The notes below the pieces were generated by a model. That model had not been told where the DNA came from and made no database searches. It saw nothing but the letters and a program-made list of their open reading frames with translations. A DNA stretch of 64,000 bases from Effrenium voratum (taxonomy: Eukaryota > Sar > Dinophyceae > Suessiales > Symbiodiniaceae): NCBI GenBank assembly GCA_963377175.1, contig CAUJNA010003816.1:649501-713500 (forward strand), read 5' to 3'. Numbering within the stretch: the first letter of the stretch is position 1; each line of letters begins with the position of its first letter. This document shows positions 18,802 to 30,615 of this stretch, in pieces. Position numbers and translations under genes: made by a program.

Positions 18802-18990
18802 GTCCCAAGAGCTGCTCCGCAAAGGGGTCTGGAGCTCAATCAAACACTGCTGCATATATTTCATCTTCATATCGAGGTTCTTCGCTACACCGCAGACCCT
18901 GGCTTGATTTCCGATTTCCTTGCTCCAATTTCTTGACGGCTTGCAAAAGAAGTCTTTATTCACTTTGACAACTTCCTCGAGCGGATTTGC
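18802..18990 (-). CDS. Candidate exon, 63 codons, unknown protein
   Basis: Phase 0 at both ends. The acceptor is GTTTTAG before GCA and the donor is GTTACC. It reads ANPLEEVVKVNKDFFCKPSR at the start and GVAKNLDMKMKYMQQCLIEL near the end: a charged, mostly helical segment with few glycines. The preceding exon (19632-19750) ends in phase 0, so the two join in frame. No family recognised. Confidence 0.55.
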
Positions 18991-19048
18991 CTAAAACTGT
19001 CGAAACTTGCTATTTACCACCAAAGCTGTCTTCCCAGAAATTATCTCT

Positions 19049-19164
19049 ATTTGCTTAAGTCCCCTCGGAAAAAAATAAAAAATAATAATAATAAATATGT
19101 CCAGTGGTGATAAATTCCTTTTACAACCAACAGGGCAAAATCACAAGTATTCTTAACCAAATGG
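19049..19164. mobile_element. Short inverted-repeat element, family C copy 1
   Basis: Starts ATTTGCTTAAGTCC and ends CTTAACCAAATGG. The interior holds AATATGTCCAGTGGTGATAA, which recurs in the copies at 27294, 44516 and 47600. Confidence 0.6.
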
Positions 19165-19631
19165 AAGTTATAAACTCAGAAACTCGGAAAGTAAACTTGA
19201 AACCCCCTTGAAGTACCCCCCCGGCTCCCATCCAGTCAGCCAATTTCTGCGCCTTGGCTTGCCACATCTTGTTTTGGCACATACCCACATATCAAATTGA
19301 TAAAATGAGGGTTTCCTAAGGTCGCCCCTCATTCTCTACGTCTGGATTTCAGAAATGAAGACTCTTGACTCTTTGACTCTTGGCTACTCAGCGCTGGGGT
19401 GGTTTTCTTTGGTTGGTGCTACCTCTCAGCACATCCCAAGGAAATCGGGAAGGTTTGCTTCCTCAAATGCGGCATGCCCCATTCAGGGCTCTGTGAGGTT
19501 TGCTTGGGCTCTTGTGTTATCTTGGTTTTACCTGATTGCAATTACATGGCCGTCTATTTGGTTCTGATTTAGTGGAAACCTATTGGTGTCCAGGAAAACC
19601 GAGTGGTCCAAAGGTACGGTGGGGTAGCAAC

Positions 19632-19750
19632 TTCACCCCCTGGTGCCTCCGAGCAGAAGGGCAGCTTTGAGCGGATGGCCTGGCCATTGCGGCAGGGCAT
19701 TTTGCTGCACATGTGGAAGGACACCGTAAAAAGCACAAGGCGGCAGCGTC
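19632..19750 (-). CDS. Candidate exon, Cys-rich segment
   Basis: 119 bases after CTGCTCAG before GAC, ending at GTTGCT. Two bases enter and none are left over. The frame RCRLVLFTVSFHMCSKMPCR then NGQAIRSKLPFCSEAPGG has strongly C/G-ending codons. It joins the previous exon (20767-20829, one base over) and the next (18802-18990, phase 0). No family recognised. Confidence 0.5.
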
Positions 19751-20766
19751 CTGAGCAGGGGCCAGAATTCAGATACGACTTCACTTGCAAGGGCCCCCCC
19801 CCATTTTGCCATGGGTGCTCCCACTGAACGAAACCTGCAAAACTGGTTGGATTCATGCGTGCTTTGCAAGCAAATATGCATGAAGCGCACATCAACTTCT
19901 CAAGCCCATGTCAAGCAACACATATTTCGTTTGCAGCACATCATTTTGTTGGGTGCCCGCTTACTGACTGTGGGTCTGATTGGCGCACATGCCGTCCCCC
20001 GGCCTCATCATAGTCCTGGCCTGGGATGCCAGTGGCGGATTGAGTTCTTTTGGACGTGTCATCCTTCTAGGGATGCCTTCCCCATTCTTTCCAGGGATCC
20101 TTCTTTCTAGAAAACCTCCGGAAACCCAGGCGTCCATCTGTTGGAAAGAACGATGGTTGCAAAGAATGGCCTAGAATCCCGTTCTTTGCCTGTCCACCTT
20201 GCCATGGAATCCACGGGTCCCGTTGAAAGAGAAATGGTCTTCCAGAAGCCCCTGGCAGATTCCATGTTAGTGGACGCGAGTGTGATACCCTTTCAAACTC
20301 CCTTCGAGGTTCTCTTGGGATACTCCCCAAATCAACATGCGGGGGTCCATTGCCCAAAAGGGTCTGGCATTTGTGAACGGCAATGATCTTTCGAGATCCC
20401 TTCGGGTGGCTTTGTCCTGTTTGTTGGGGGGCTGTAGGCAGGCCCGCAGTTTTCCGGCGTCCAACCCGATTGGCAAACCGCTCTTCAGCTTCTGGTACCG
20501 AAGTATACCACCTCCGCTCTTGACCAACCGAAGAGTTGCTTGATTGGTCCGTGTCTTGGTCCACATTGAGGAGAAACCAGAACCCCCCCTCCTCAACCCC
20601 CTAAACTCAAACCCCAAACTCAAGAAATCAAGGTGAATTGTCACGAATCGCTTGTAAAGGAATTGCTTACATCCAACAACCCCACCTTTTACAAACAAAC
20701 CTGGAGGAATTGCTTACATCCGACCGCCTTTACAAATCAACTGGATCGCCTAGGCTTTCCTGAGAC
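19751..20766. other. Presumed intron
   Basis: No coding or RNA signal stands out. Overlapping open frames on both strands lack consistent splice sites. Confidence 0.4.
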
Positions 20767-20829
20767 GCCTCCAGCACGCGGCATCCGCCGGGTCGCTGCG
20801 CAGCATGGCCCGCAGCTTCTCCGCGAAGC
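20767..20829 (-). CDS. Candidate exon, unknown protein
   Basis: The acceptor is CTTGAG before GCT and the donor is GTCTCAG. The frame FAEKLRAMLRSDPADAACWR has nearly all codons ending in G or C. Two bases enter and one leaves, which fits both neighbours (22489-22617 and 19632-19750). Confidence 0.5.
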
Positions 20830-21151
20830 CTCAAGGCGCTCCGAATCGAGCCGAAGCTTCACAGCTTGCTCGCAGTTTGCCCAGTTGTTCAGTGACCCTG
20901 GAAAAAAAGGGGGACCCTTTTTGGGGAGGACCGGATTTTTAGTGGGGCAGTCGCCAAAAAAAGGGGAAAATAATTGGTGCCACTGAACAACTGAGTTTGG
21001 CTCGGCGTCTGAAGGGTCTCGAGAAATGACCTGGATGGCCAGTTGCTGCTTTTTTCCAGCCACTTTAGCCCAAAAACCAGCAACAGTGACTGAACACAGC
21101 AGCAACTTGGCTATCTAGGGAAAAACCATCTGTTTGGTGTCCCCCCTTTGT

Positions 21152-21254
21152 CTAGGTCCTCCAGTAGAGAGGATAGACCAACTTTTGTTTTTCTGTAGCC
21201 TATTTTAGTAGGCCCCCAAAACAAGTGGTGAAAGGGCAGTGCTGGGGGACCTAG
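21152..21254. mobile_element. Short inverted-repeat element, family A copy 1
   Basis: 103 bases from CTAGGTCCTCCAG to GGGGGACCTAG, flanked on both sides by TTGT (21148-21151 and 21255-21258). Non-coding. Related copies lie at 31605, 43892, 45312 and 62054. Confidence 0.8.
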
Positions 21255-22488
21255 TTGTATTTGTTGGAACTTGGAACTTGGAACTTGGTAGTTTCTGGGG
21301 TGGAAATGCTTGGAACGGCTATGAGGTCAACCAACCTCCCATCCCATAGAGAATTGCAGGGGATTTGGTTTTTGTCCCTCTAGATAAATAACAAATGGAT
21401 AGGTCGCACCCAAATAGTTTCAGCAGGGTGAACATACATGTTGTGCCATACAATCCCCTTGTGGGGCAAAGAAAATTCGCTCAACTCGAATGGGGGAAGA
21501 GTGGCTACTTTCACCCTGGAATGTTTATTTCATCTGAACCCATCTTAGGGTTTTGTTGAAAGGAAACCCGTCTTCCAACTCCAGTCAGGTTCCATGTTTG
21601 TGCTTCCATCTTCCGGTCTCTTCGCCCTCGCTTGCGAGATAAGTTGTGGTGATCATGGCAGTAGTTTCCTTGCTTTGGTGGTAGCCAATTTTCAAGCGGA
21701 ACCATCGTGTGAAACCTACATGTAAGCAACACCATCTTACCATGGGCAAGGATATGCGAACCCTCCCACTGGAGGAACCTCCGGTGCCTCCATGTTGGCA
21801 AATCAGAACCCCCCTGTTGCGAAAACTGATTTGCAAATCCCGTCCCCTGTGGGGGGGGGGGAATGTACAAGGAGTCCCCGATTTGTCCATGACCACCCAC
21901 TGGAAGGACTTGTAGCGGGCGGCGCATTTTGTGTTTTGGAGTTGGCACCCTAGTCATGAGCAAATCCCGGCTTGGCTTCGCTTGGGCTACTCGAGCATCC
22001 CTCGGAAGTTCGCACCTTCCATAGGCGAACCAACTTATTCTCATGATTCGCATGGTGGAGTGGTGGAGTGCTGTAGCGCAAGATGGCCGGCCAGAAAGGA
22101 AAATAAAAGACAGGGGCGAGACGTGATAAAACCGGGGCTGTGCGTGTCAGCAGTGACTAAAGAAGGACGAACAAAGGCCAAAGAGGGAAACCCCCAATGA
22201 GAGAGAACAACTTTGTGGAAACCAAAGCAATAATCTGCACACCCAACGTCAACACCGAAAGGTCAGACCCGTTGAAGCTTGAACAAAATATATATTTTTA
22301 GAATTCCTTCAGTGAAACTCTAGAGGGTATCATCTTTGGAGGAAAATCGTCTTCCAGGAGCCAAAGCTGTCGCATGTCTCCTGCTGGTGTTGGAAGGCTC
22401 CACACTATCATGGACCTCCAAAGGGGGCTACGGGGAGGGGGCCAATCGCCTATTGCAGCCTTAAGGCCCTAGTTGATGCAAGTCTCAC
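21255..22488. other. Presumed intron
   Basis: GC-poor to neutral sequence with a G tract at 21851-21860. I see no supported exon. Confidence 0.4.
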
Positions 22489-22617
22489 CCAGGGATGGCA
22501 CAAAGGCCCCATGGCCCGCGGCGGAAATATCCATGTTGCGCGGTTGCAGATAAGAGGCCATTGTGCACTTCCCTCTGCCCGCAAAAGTCCGTAGCGTAGA
22601 TGTCCGCGTCATAGACC
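22489..22617 (-). CDS. Candidate exon, frame unresolved
   Basis: 129 bases after GTCTCAG before GGT, ending at the strong donor GTGAGA. Two frames are open. One reads VYDADIYATDFCGQREVHNG. The other reads CTMASYLQPRNMDISAAGHG and is the one that agrees in phase with the exons on both sides (24091-24167 and 20767-20829). I cannot decide from codon bias. Confidence 0.45.
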
Positions 22618-24090
22618 CTGAGACCAACCGGATTCGAAGTGGTCGAAGGCGCGAAAACACGGTGAACCAATTACTTGCCAATTGCAGCAGGGCAAAACAA
22701 ACCTTCGTGCCTTTAAAGTGGATTCCAAAAAGATACTTTTTTGACCGGGGCTTCCGTGTTGGTCCAAACCTCATAAGAGATGCCATTACCGCATCCAAGT
22801 CTCCAGTCGCTGACGTCTGAACGGTCGCCTCGGGTTCGAACATCGAGGTGCCGTCCTCCATTTAGGTTGGGGTCAAAATCGCGGGACCCCCACTAATCGG
22901 ATTCTTCGTGGTTCCCTTTCAATTAAACCAATCTTCGAAAGGATACCCAAGAAACACATCCACCCATTAACGGTCATCTGAACGGCGAGTACCTCAGCTG
23001 GCGAAACAATGTTTAAAAGCTTGCAAACTCTAGCTGCTAGGACCCTGGTAATCGTTTTCATGTTACCCTGGAGGATAAATGCTTTCTACCACCAATTCAG
23101 AGGGCAAACATGTTACATTGAAGGAAGTAATGCAGCCGGGATTTGTCTGAACATCTAGACCAAAACAAGAAATTCGGTCCGTCCCCAGCCTCTCTTGGAG
23201 TCTCGAGGCAAACCTGAACAATGGTTGCCCATGACCATGATTGCAAGTGCCTTGCCAATGGGCCAAGCTGGCCTTTACATGGCTCCAATGAGAATGGTCG
23301 TCATTTCGCACACATGAATCACTTCCCGGAAAGTGAAGATACAGTCCGCTTCCCTGGAAGCATGGAAGGAGTACCACATCTCTTATGGGCCTTGCCCCAA
23401 TGGGATGGTCAACCGGGTCAACTGCCAGAGCTCGCATGACGTTTTGCAGCCAAGAGATTCACAACCTGGCTGAATCCCCTCCCTTCAGCTGGCAGTCCCC
23501 AAGATGCTAGGCCATTCTAGCCCTCGTAATCACCAAGCTGTGAATTGTAGGGTGGAAGGACACGCACCCTCCCCCATTCATGAGAATACGTGGGCATCCC
23601 TGAAAATGCGACTTTAGAGACTTGCATCGATCACGTTGATGAAGTCCATGGTCGATTCAACATAGGGGGCTGGGGGGGGAGGGAGGGGAGGGGGAGGGAA
23701 AGCCGTTATGAAGCCCTTGTTAAGGCCTTACTTATGTTGGGCTTGTTTGCGGCTTATTTGGGCTCCCTCCCCTTTCCCTCCCTCCCCCCCAGCCCCCATG
23801 AAAATACTTGGTTGCTGAACCCTATGCAACAAGTTTGACTTGTTGTGGGTGCAATGGCAAATCCAGTTTCCCAAAAAGTTACAGGCCAAAGATCCAACCA
23901 AATAGCCTGTACGGAATACACATACATCATACAAATTAAGTAAGCGAAAAACTAAGTGAGCGGAAAAAAAAGGGAAACAAAACATGTGGGGGAATTTAAT
24001 GTGTGTCGATGTTCCCCTGTTTGGTCTGTTTTAATCGGAAACCAAAGGGAACACCACCTTTTGGTGGATCCCCAAAAAAAGGACGCACAC
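22618..24090. other. Presumed intron
   Basis: Several open frames overlap at 23.06-23.44 kb on both strands without usable splice sites. A G-rich tract lies at 23670-23700 and its C-rich counterpart at 23765-23795, so the segment can fold back on itself. Confidence 0.4.
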
Positions 24091-24167
24091 CAATATGGAT
24101 GCAAGCCGTACCCAGCGCATTTGTGTCCAAGGCTCTTCCCTCAAAGGCCAAAGCACACTCTAGGCTC
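24091..24167 (-). CDS. Candidate exon, unknown protein
   Basis: 77 bases after TTGCAG before GAG, ending at GTGTGCG. Only the frame entered with one base is open: SLECALAFEGRALDTNALGT then ACIHI. The exon upstream (26178-26255) ends with two bases, so they join to one Arg codon. No family recognised. Confidence 0.52.
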
Positions 24168-25315
24168 CTGCAAGCAAGGACGTTCCGCTTCGAGTAGCAA
24201 GACCCAAACCACCCCAATGCTATAAATTGAAGACCTGCACTTCCTAAACTTTGGCATGTTCATGAAATAATCGCTAGTCACTACTCTTTGGAGCCCAAAG
24301 TAAACATGAACAGAACCAGAAAAGTCAAACAATATGCCAAGAAAAGTGAGGGGAAACAATTCACCCCCTTTTGCCTCCACAGAATGCTTGGGAAGGGGAA
24401 GTGATCAAATCTTCAACCGGCTGCTTTCTGTGAGTCCGTTCGCACGATGCCTTGCTTCAGACTTGGAGAAGCTCGGGTCTGTGTGCAGGGCAAACGGAAG
24501 GGGGCAACAGATTGTAGGGTACAACCTCAGGCTAACCAAGCTTGTGGACGAATAAGCTTAAAGGAAACTCTATCATTCAATCAACCAGGAGTTTCTTCGC
24601 GAACTTCGGGCGAGAAAAGCCGGGCACTTCTGCACATACAACCATAGCCACTACATGTGGGTGTGAGGTTTCGTGTGCCGGGTAATCAAAGGGACCACCA
24701 AAGTTCATTTGGCGGGCCTCGGAATTCACACCCATATCCCGCTTTGGGAGGTATTGCCTTGGTGTTGCAGGAAACGGCGGGCCAGTTGGAAACTTGCTTC
24801 AGTCGGCTTTAAAAACAATCCAGCAGGAAATTATGGCAATTCCGGCCAGGGTTTGCTTGTCTGGATGAAAGCAAAGCTTCGACTTAGGTCTGGATGTCTA
24901 GCTTGGCCAGAACTAGGCACCCTGCAAGTCAACTGGTTGCTGAATGAAACGCAGCAAGTAATGAAACCCAACATTTGCCACCAGGATTGAAAGGGGTGAG
25001 CAGCTCTGCTTGCAATGCCAAAGGCCTCAAGCTTGCCGACTCAGCAGGCAAGTTGGGTTGTATCCATGAAACACCCAAGAAGCTGAACCAAATAGTGCAC
25101 GGAATTCAAGGGGTCTTTGATATTGAAGACCCAAACTTCAAATCTCGCTTTGGTCTCCTTGGATTCTGGTACAGGGCTGCATGGTCGTGGAAAATCACGA
25201 TTGAGTCCTTGGCTCGCTTGTCTCCCCGTGTCTCCCCGTATCCATGGTGCTTAGCACCCTGAAGGAGGTGGGTCTTTTCTACAAATGAACGGAAGGAACC
25301 CGAAACAATGGGTTT

Positions 25316-25418
25316 CTCGCTTCCTGAGCGGACTGGCCCAATCAAAGCCTAAACTGTTGATTTACCACTAAAGCTTGACTTCCTGAAAAGTCTAAAGTCC
25401 GTGAACTCATGGAGTGAG
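25316..25418. mobile_element. Short inverted-repeat element, family B copy 1
   Basis: CTCGCTTCCTGAGC at the left and ACTCATGGAGTGAG at the right are imperfect inverse complements. The interior has TTTACCACTAAAGC and AAAGTC. The next copy follows 100 bases on. Confidence 0.6.
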
Positions 25419-25518
25419 GTCCCAAAAGGAGCTTCCTCTACAAATAGTTGTTTGTTGGGGTTCCATGTTCATCTGTAGGGGTCACTTCAAGGGTAATATT
25501 CGTAACACGGTTCTAAGA

Positions 25519-25619
25519 CTTACTTCCTGAGTTGATGGGCCAAAAAAAGTTCAAACTTTCTGTTTACCACTAAAATGGTCTTCCCAAAAAGTTTAAAGTC
25601 CAGGAACTCAGGGAGAGAC
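25519..25619. mobile_element. Short inverted-repeat element, family B copy 2
   Basis: CTTACTTCCTGAGTTGATGG to GGAACTCAGGGAGAGAC, with the same interior TTTACCACTAAAATGG. Confidence 0.6.
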
Positions 25620-26177
25620 TAAACGTTGACCGACATCTGGCCCTAAAGGCAAAAATACGGGACCTCCCCCAAATCATTCCCTTCTGCTCGCCAGTAAAAC
25701 ACATAACCAAAAAAAACAAAAAACATCGAAGCCCAAATCCTCAGCCTCAGAACCGATTGAACCGATTGCCCCGCTTTAGACGTGCTTCTGCCAAAGGCTG
25801 TGGAAAAAGGAAAGAGGCGGGTTTTTCAACAACACAAAGGTCTGCTTCTGTAGCCGACTCTGGGGACCTCCCCAAGTACACCACAAGCCCTTTGAAAACA
25901 GAGGATGCTAAGTGATGTTGTTGTCTTTTCAAGGGGAACCCCCCAAACCAAAAAAAACAGAGACACAACACGCAAAACCGCATCCTCTCAGAGCCTTCCG
26001 GAGCTCCGAACAGCTCCGGAGCCCAAAGCTGTTGGAGACCCTTTCGAGCTTCCAGCTGCATGCCACGAACTTCCCCCCCCCATTTCGGGGGCTGGGAGTG
26101 ACACCCAAACCCCCCCCCAAAAAAAAACATCTCTGGCATATTCCGACTGGCCACCCCCGACCTCGCGACCTCATGAC

Positions 26178-26255
26178 CTCGCAAACTCCTTTTGCCAGGC
26201 CGCTCTGGTGGCCTTAGGCCTGGACCCGGCGTAGCCCACCAGATTCCAACCCCAC
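26178..26255 (-). CDS. Candidate exon, unknown protein
   Basis: 78 bases after GCTTCAG before GTG, ending at GTCATG. Entered with one base it reads WGWNLVGYAGSRPKATRAAW then QKEFA, leaving two bases that pair with the exon at 24167. The opposite strand also shows a short tail after a good acceptor (AALVALGLDPA then stop), so the strand is likely but not certain. Confidence 0.48.
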
Positions 26256-26908
26256 CTGAAGCAGACCCGCCGCCGCATTCCATGCCGTGACCCGCGTCGG
26301 TTTGTCTTTTTCCTTTTTGTTCCTCTCTGTTGTTTTTTTCCTTTTTGTCTCTCTCCCGCATGCTGCACACCTTCCTGTTGCGTCTCTGTTGCTTTTTGAC
26401 CATTTTGACCCCTGCATGCCTCCATTTTGTGGTCTCTGCGGCGTTTTGACTCCTAGCCACACAGCTCACCCTGCCGTCACTGAGACCTTCAGCCGTTCAG
26501 TCCCTCTGGTAGCTTCGGGAACCCCTGGCCTCCCAGGACAAAGACAAAAATCCGCGTTCCAAGCAAGCGGAGGTGGGCGAGCTGTTGTGGATGGCAGCCC
26601 TTGTTGTGTTTTCACAGGGAAATCAAAAGGAAAGCCACCATATGTGTGTATATATATATATATTCGTTTATTTATGTTGGGAGGATCCCTAAAAAGCCGA
26701 GCCACCCAGGTGTATTTCGGGACTTTCTTCTCCCGAGTCCTGAACCCAGGTGCTTTCCCAGCTCTTCTAGACTTTCATTCCTCATGGACTCGGTAAACTT
26801 GAAAGTCATAGCAGGGCAAAGAGGGAAACACAGAGTGCAACAAACAAATGGAGAGAGAGAAAGAGAGAAAGAGAGAAATGCACACACACACAAATGCAGA
26901 AACACAAC

Positions 26909-27026
26909 TGGCTGGTGCATGGACCGCCCCTTTCTGCAGCCGCTGCTCACACGCTTGTCCCGTTGATGAAATCTTCAACTTCAGAGCAACATCACTGCAG
27001 CGACAATCAGCCGGCGAGTTGGCGAC
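26909..27026 (-). CDS. Candidate exon, unknown protein
   Basis: 118 bases after TGTGAAG before GTC, ending at GTTGTG. In phase 0 it reads VANSPADCRCSDVALKLKIS then STGQACEQRLQKG. It enters in the phase in which 30553-30615 leaves. Its exit phase does not fit 26178-26255 unless another donor is used. Confidence 0.45.
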
Positions 27027-27293
27027 CTTCACAACATATGTTGAATCCCCAAAACACCCTGCGGCGCCTTTTTGACTCGAACAGGCTGGTGTACATGCTT
27101 TGCATGTTCAGGGGTCCGAAGCCATCAGCAAACTGACAAATCAACCCTGAACCCTCCTGACCGATGTCAACGAGAGTGGTCTTGGAGGAGAACGAGGTGG
27201 TTTAACAAACAAAACGCTACCAAGTTGGCCAGTGGCACCCTTACTGAAATGATGCGGAAACTGGACAAGTAAAACAACATAATATATTTATTG

Positions 27294-27379
27294 CATTTGC
27301 TTAAGCCGCCTGGACAAACAAAAATATGTCCAGTAGCGATAGAAACAGGGGAAATCAAAACATATTCTTAAGCAACTGG
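27294..27379. mobile_element. Short inverted-repeat element, family C copy 2
   Basis: CATTTGCTTAAGCC to CTTAAGCAACTGG, with interior AATATGTCCAGTAGCGATA. Confidence 0.65.
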
Positions 27380-28433
27380 AAGCTTTCGGCAAGTCTCCTA
27401 ACAAATCCTTCCGAGTTGCTGCAGGGCATCCACATGGAGGGTCTGCATCTGCGGAGCGTAGATTACGAAGGAGAAGTGGCACATCAAATAGGCCTGGATT
27501 CCCAGAACCGTTCCCGCTTGGCTGTTGTTTGCAGCCACTAACGTGCCATTTCACTTTTTGATTGCTGCTGACCCCTCTGCAAACAGGTTTCTAACTTCTT
27601 GTGGGTCCATGGAAAACCTCCGACCTGTTTCACAAGAAAGGCAAAGCCCAAAGATCCAACCAAAGAGCCACAACGCTTTGTCGCTGGACCACCTCCTTTT
27701 GGCGAACTCTTCCCACCCGCTAGGCCCAACGTTGGTAAGCAAGGCCTCTCTCGGAACAACCTCGTTCCGAACTTAAACGCCTGGCCCGCAGGAACGCAGG
27801 AAGGCTTCTGATCTTCAGTTGCCCTGAAGGGACCCAGAAACAAAAGGTTGAACCTGTTGGGGCCATAACTAACCATGGGCCGAATGGGCGAAACCAAAAG
27901 GTCAAAAGGTCGGCTTTGGGCAAAAAAACGGCATTGAACTGCAAAACAACTTCCAGGTCCGTCAGTCTCGCGCAATCTCTCCTGGCCAGGGGTTGACCTG
28001 TAAAACGAAATGGGCAGTGCGGACACGGGTTGACCAAATACCCAGGAAGCTCAAGGCACCATGGCACCCCGACTTGCGCACCCACTTAGCCGGCATTCCG
28101 AATCAAGGAGTTCCACACAAAAGCAAGCCTAGGTGTTTGTGGAAAACTGCTGGTCACTGGTAGATGACAGGAACCAAACTTCTACCAGCCATCAAATTTC
28201 AACCGAGCTGACCTCAACGGACACCTTTTGGGCAAATGCAAGTCCAGCCCAGTGTTTTTGGTAGGGGGGCGGTTGTTGGCCCCTCCAAAAGTGGTAAGCC
28301 TCACTAAACCCAGGTGGACCCCCAAAAAAATAAACTGGGGTTGATTAATATGGGGTCAACAGTATGCATCTTCTCCCAAAAAGCTCCACACCATGGAGGT
28401 CCCGAAATCCCTCTATGGGTCCAAAACAATCCC

Positions 28434-28434
<1 letters not shown>

Positions 28435-28466
<32 letters not shown>
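28435..28466. repeat. (CT)n microsatellite
   Basis: About 16 CT dinucleotides, nearly uninterrupted. Confidence 0.95.
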
Positions 28467-28469
<3 letters not shown>

Positions 28470-29994
28470 GGCCTTCTGTAGTCGGCTCAACTCGCTGAAC
28501 GCTTTGGTCTCCTCAGCGGCAGTCAAAGGGCCGACTACATGCGAATAGAAGAAACAAAGAGTCAGGCATGGCCAGCCACTACCATAAGAACATAGTACAT
28601 GGTACTTTACTTACACCATGCGGATGGTGATAGAACAAGCGCATGTTCCTTGTGCGTAGTATTGTAGCGGCTTGGGGTGGCGGGTTCTCTCAGAATCATG
28701 CTGGCGGGTTAACGGAACATCTTATTGAAGTACACCCAGCTTCGCCCAACTTACTGGAAAGCCTCCTGTGACCGGAGCCTGTAAACCAACATCAAATTGG
28801 GCTTGACTTCAGGCCAAAAGCTGCGCAATAAAATAGTCAAACGTCAGAGGGCAGCGCGCACAATGGCAACTACGATTGCTTGAAAGTATACGACACGACC
28901 TCACCGTGTTGGTTTTGTCCTCCTCTTCTTTGTGGACATGCTGGAATGGTGCCATCTACTTTCACCCTGTTGCAAACATTTACATCAAACACGTGACATG
29001 ACGACTACCTCTGCTCTAGGGCAGTGTCAAGCCCTGATGTTTTCCCAAAGCGCGTCCATTGCTTCCCAACCACGGGGAAAAATTGCCTTGAATATACCCT
29101 CCCACCAATTAACCTTTCACCTCACGTTTCGGGGTCCTGGAAGACCATTATCCTTTCAAAGAAACCCCCTGTCAGGTTCCATCTTAATTGCTGGGAGGGT
29201 ATCACTCACATGATGGATGGTTTACAGCTCATATCCGAACAATTGTTGCCTGGTGGCAGTGGTTTCGTCCTGCATCTTTCCATGGCTGCGTCTGCAAGGG
29301 TTCCACACCATTTCCGTTAGCCTACTCAGCAATCCACGCACCCCAGGAAAGAGGACCCTGCAACTGCTTTGCACAATGTCCAACACCCGAAATGGCGGGA
29401 TCTCGAGTACAGGGCCTACATGATAGTGAGCTTGGTTTACCACAACATCGGCAGAAGACTGAGATATCCGATCTTAAGCCGTCCACACTACCTCATTTGA
29501 CGTAGCACATTGGCCGTTTGGGGCCCTGATTTCCAAACATGGGCCACAATAGAAAACCCAGGCGGTCGAAAGATCCGGAAAGGAGCAGTCTGACCCAGAA
29601 ATCTTGCCCGAAGAAACTAAAACTCACCTTTGGGGCCCGAACCCTGATTGAGGGGGAGCTAGGGTGCCTGTTGACAGCCATTTTTTGCAGCAGATTTACA
29701 ACTTGTGCTGCTGCCCTCATGATTCGTCGGGGTTGCCCTTCAGAACTCACCCTTCTAAAGCCTGCGAAACAAATCCCCAGTGCCCTCCTCTTGCATGGAA
29801 CCACAAAGGGCCCTTTTTTAGAAGACACTGTCTTCCAGGATCTTCTCAGTCAGTAGTTCTTTGCCCCGAGTGAGGTGGATCAAGAACTTGATTTCCGAAT
29901 TGACCGAAGCTGCCATTTGCTGTCCACTTGCAGCCATGCCACGACGTGCAAGTCCTGGCTTTGCGGCCACGACGTACGAGTCGCAATGAGTTGG

Positions 29995-30129
29995 GTTAAT
30001 GTGGACCCCGGATTAACAAACCCGTCCTGCTAGCGAGTGTTCCCATTCAGAAGTGGTCCGAATCCCCACTAAGAGTGGACACCCCCCTATTGGTAAACCA
30101 CGGGGTTTATCAATCCGGGGTTGACATTG
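29995..30129. mobile_element. Inverted-repeat element, family D copy 1
   Basis: GTTAATGTGGACCCCGGATT at the left and AATCCGGGGTTGACATTGC at the right are inverse complements with few mismatches. The interior holds AATCCCCACTAAGAGTGGAC. Copies lie at 47886 and 63128, with a fragment at 28283. Confidence 0.7.
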
Positions 30130-30552
30130 CAGTGGATGGGAAACAATCCACTTAGCGCCCGGCTTTTCAACCATTCAAATCGTGTGCCTGGATTGGTTCC
30201 ATCCGTGGAACTTGTTTGAAACCCTGACGACAAAGAAGGCGCCGGTTGGAGGGGAGCCCCGAGAGACCAACTCAAAAAGCCCATGAATTTGTATCTAGGT
30301 TCTTTCCGAAAAGTTTAGGTCCATTGTGTCTCATTCTCGGAACGCTCGACCTTACAGGAAAGGATCGACCTTTTTGGGAAGGACCTAACTTCTGGGATGC
30401 CTCTGCCGGTATTCAAATTGCAAATGGCATCCTTGTGGCTTTAGGCGAGGGGGGGGGGGTGAGTGGCTTTCCTATGCGTTCCTCGTAGGATTCTGGGTCC
30501 GGCGAGCTGCAAGGGAGGGATGTTGGGGGGCCTTTCACCGCCCTTTGAAGAC

Positions 30553-30615
30553 CTGATCCTTGGCTCGGATCACTTCGCCGCTTGGATTCTCAAGCCTCGC
30601 CTCAAGCCTCGCTGC
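30553..30615 (-). CDS. Candidate exon, unknown protein
   Basis: 63 bases, phase 0 at both ends. The acceptor is TCCGAG before GCA and the donor is GTCTTC. The other two frames contain stops. It reads AARLEARLENPSGEVIRAKD, a charged helical segment. Confidence 0.52.

Larger units (their letters stand above)
24168..26177. other. Presumed intron containing two family-B elements
   Basis: Holds the elements at 25316 and 25519. Around 25990-26060 a minus-strand frame (GMQLEARKGLQQLWAPELFG) looks coding, but its phase does not fit the exons on either side. I therefore do not call it. Confidence 0.4.
27380..30552. other. Presumed intron or intergenic, repeats only
   Basis: Holds a dispersed-repeat copy at 27858-27922 (GGGCGAAACCAAAAGGTC), a CT microsatellite at 28435-28466, a partial family-D element at 28283-28372 and a full one at 29995. 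A minus-strand frame at 29.67-29.78 kb (RRIMRAAAQVVNLLQKMA) looks coding but does not fit the phase of its neighbours. Confidence 0.4.

Noticed and set aside
23670..23800. G-tract and C-tract pair as an origin or regulatory site
   Set aside because: The two tracts can pair, but similar homopurine/homopyrimidine runs occur in many introns here; nothing specific.
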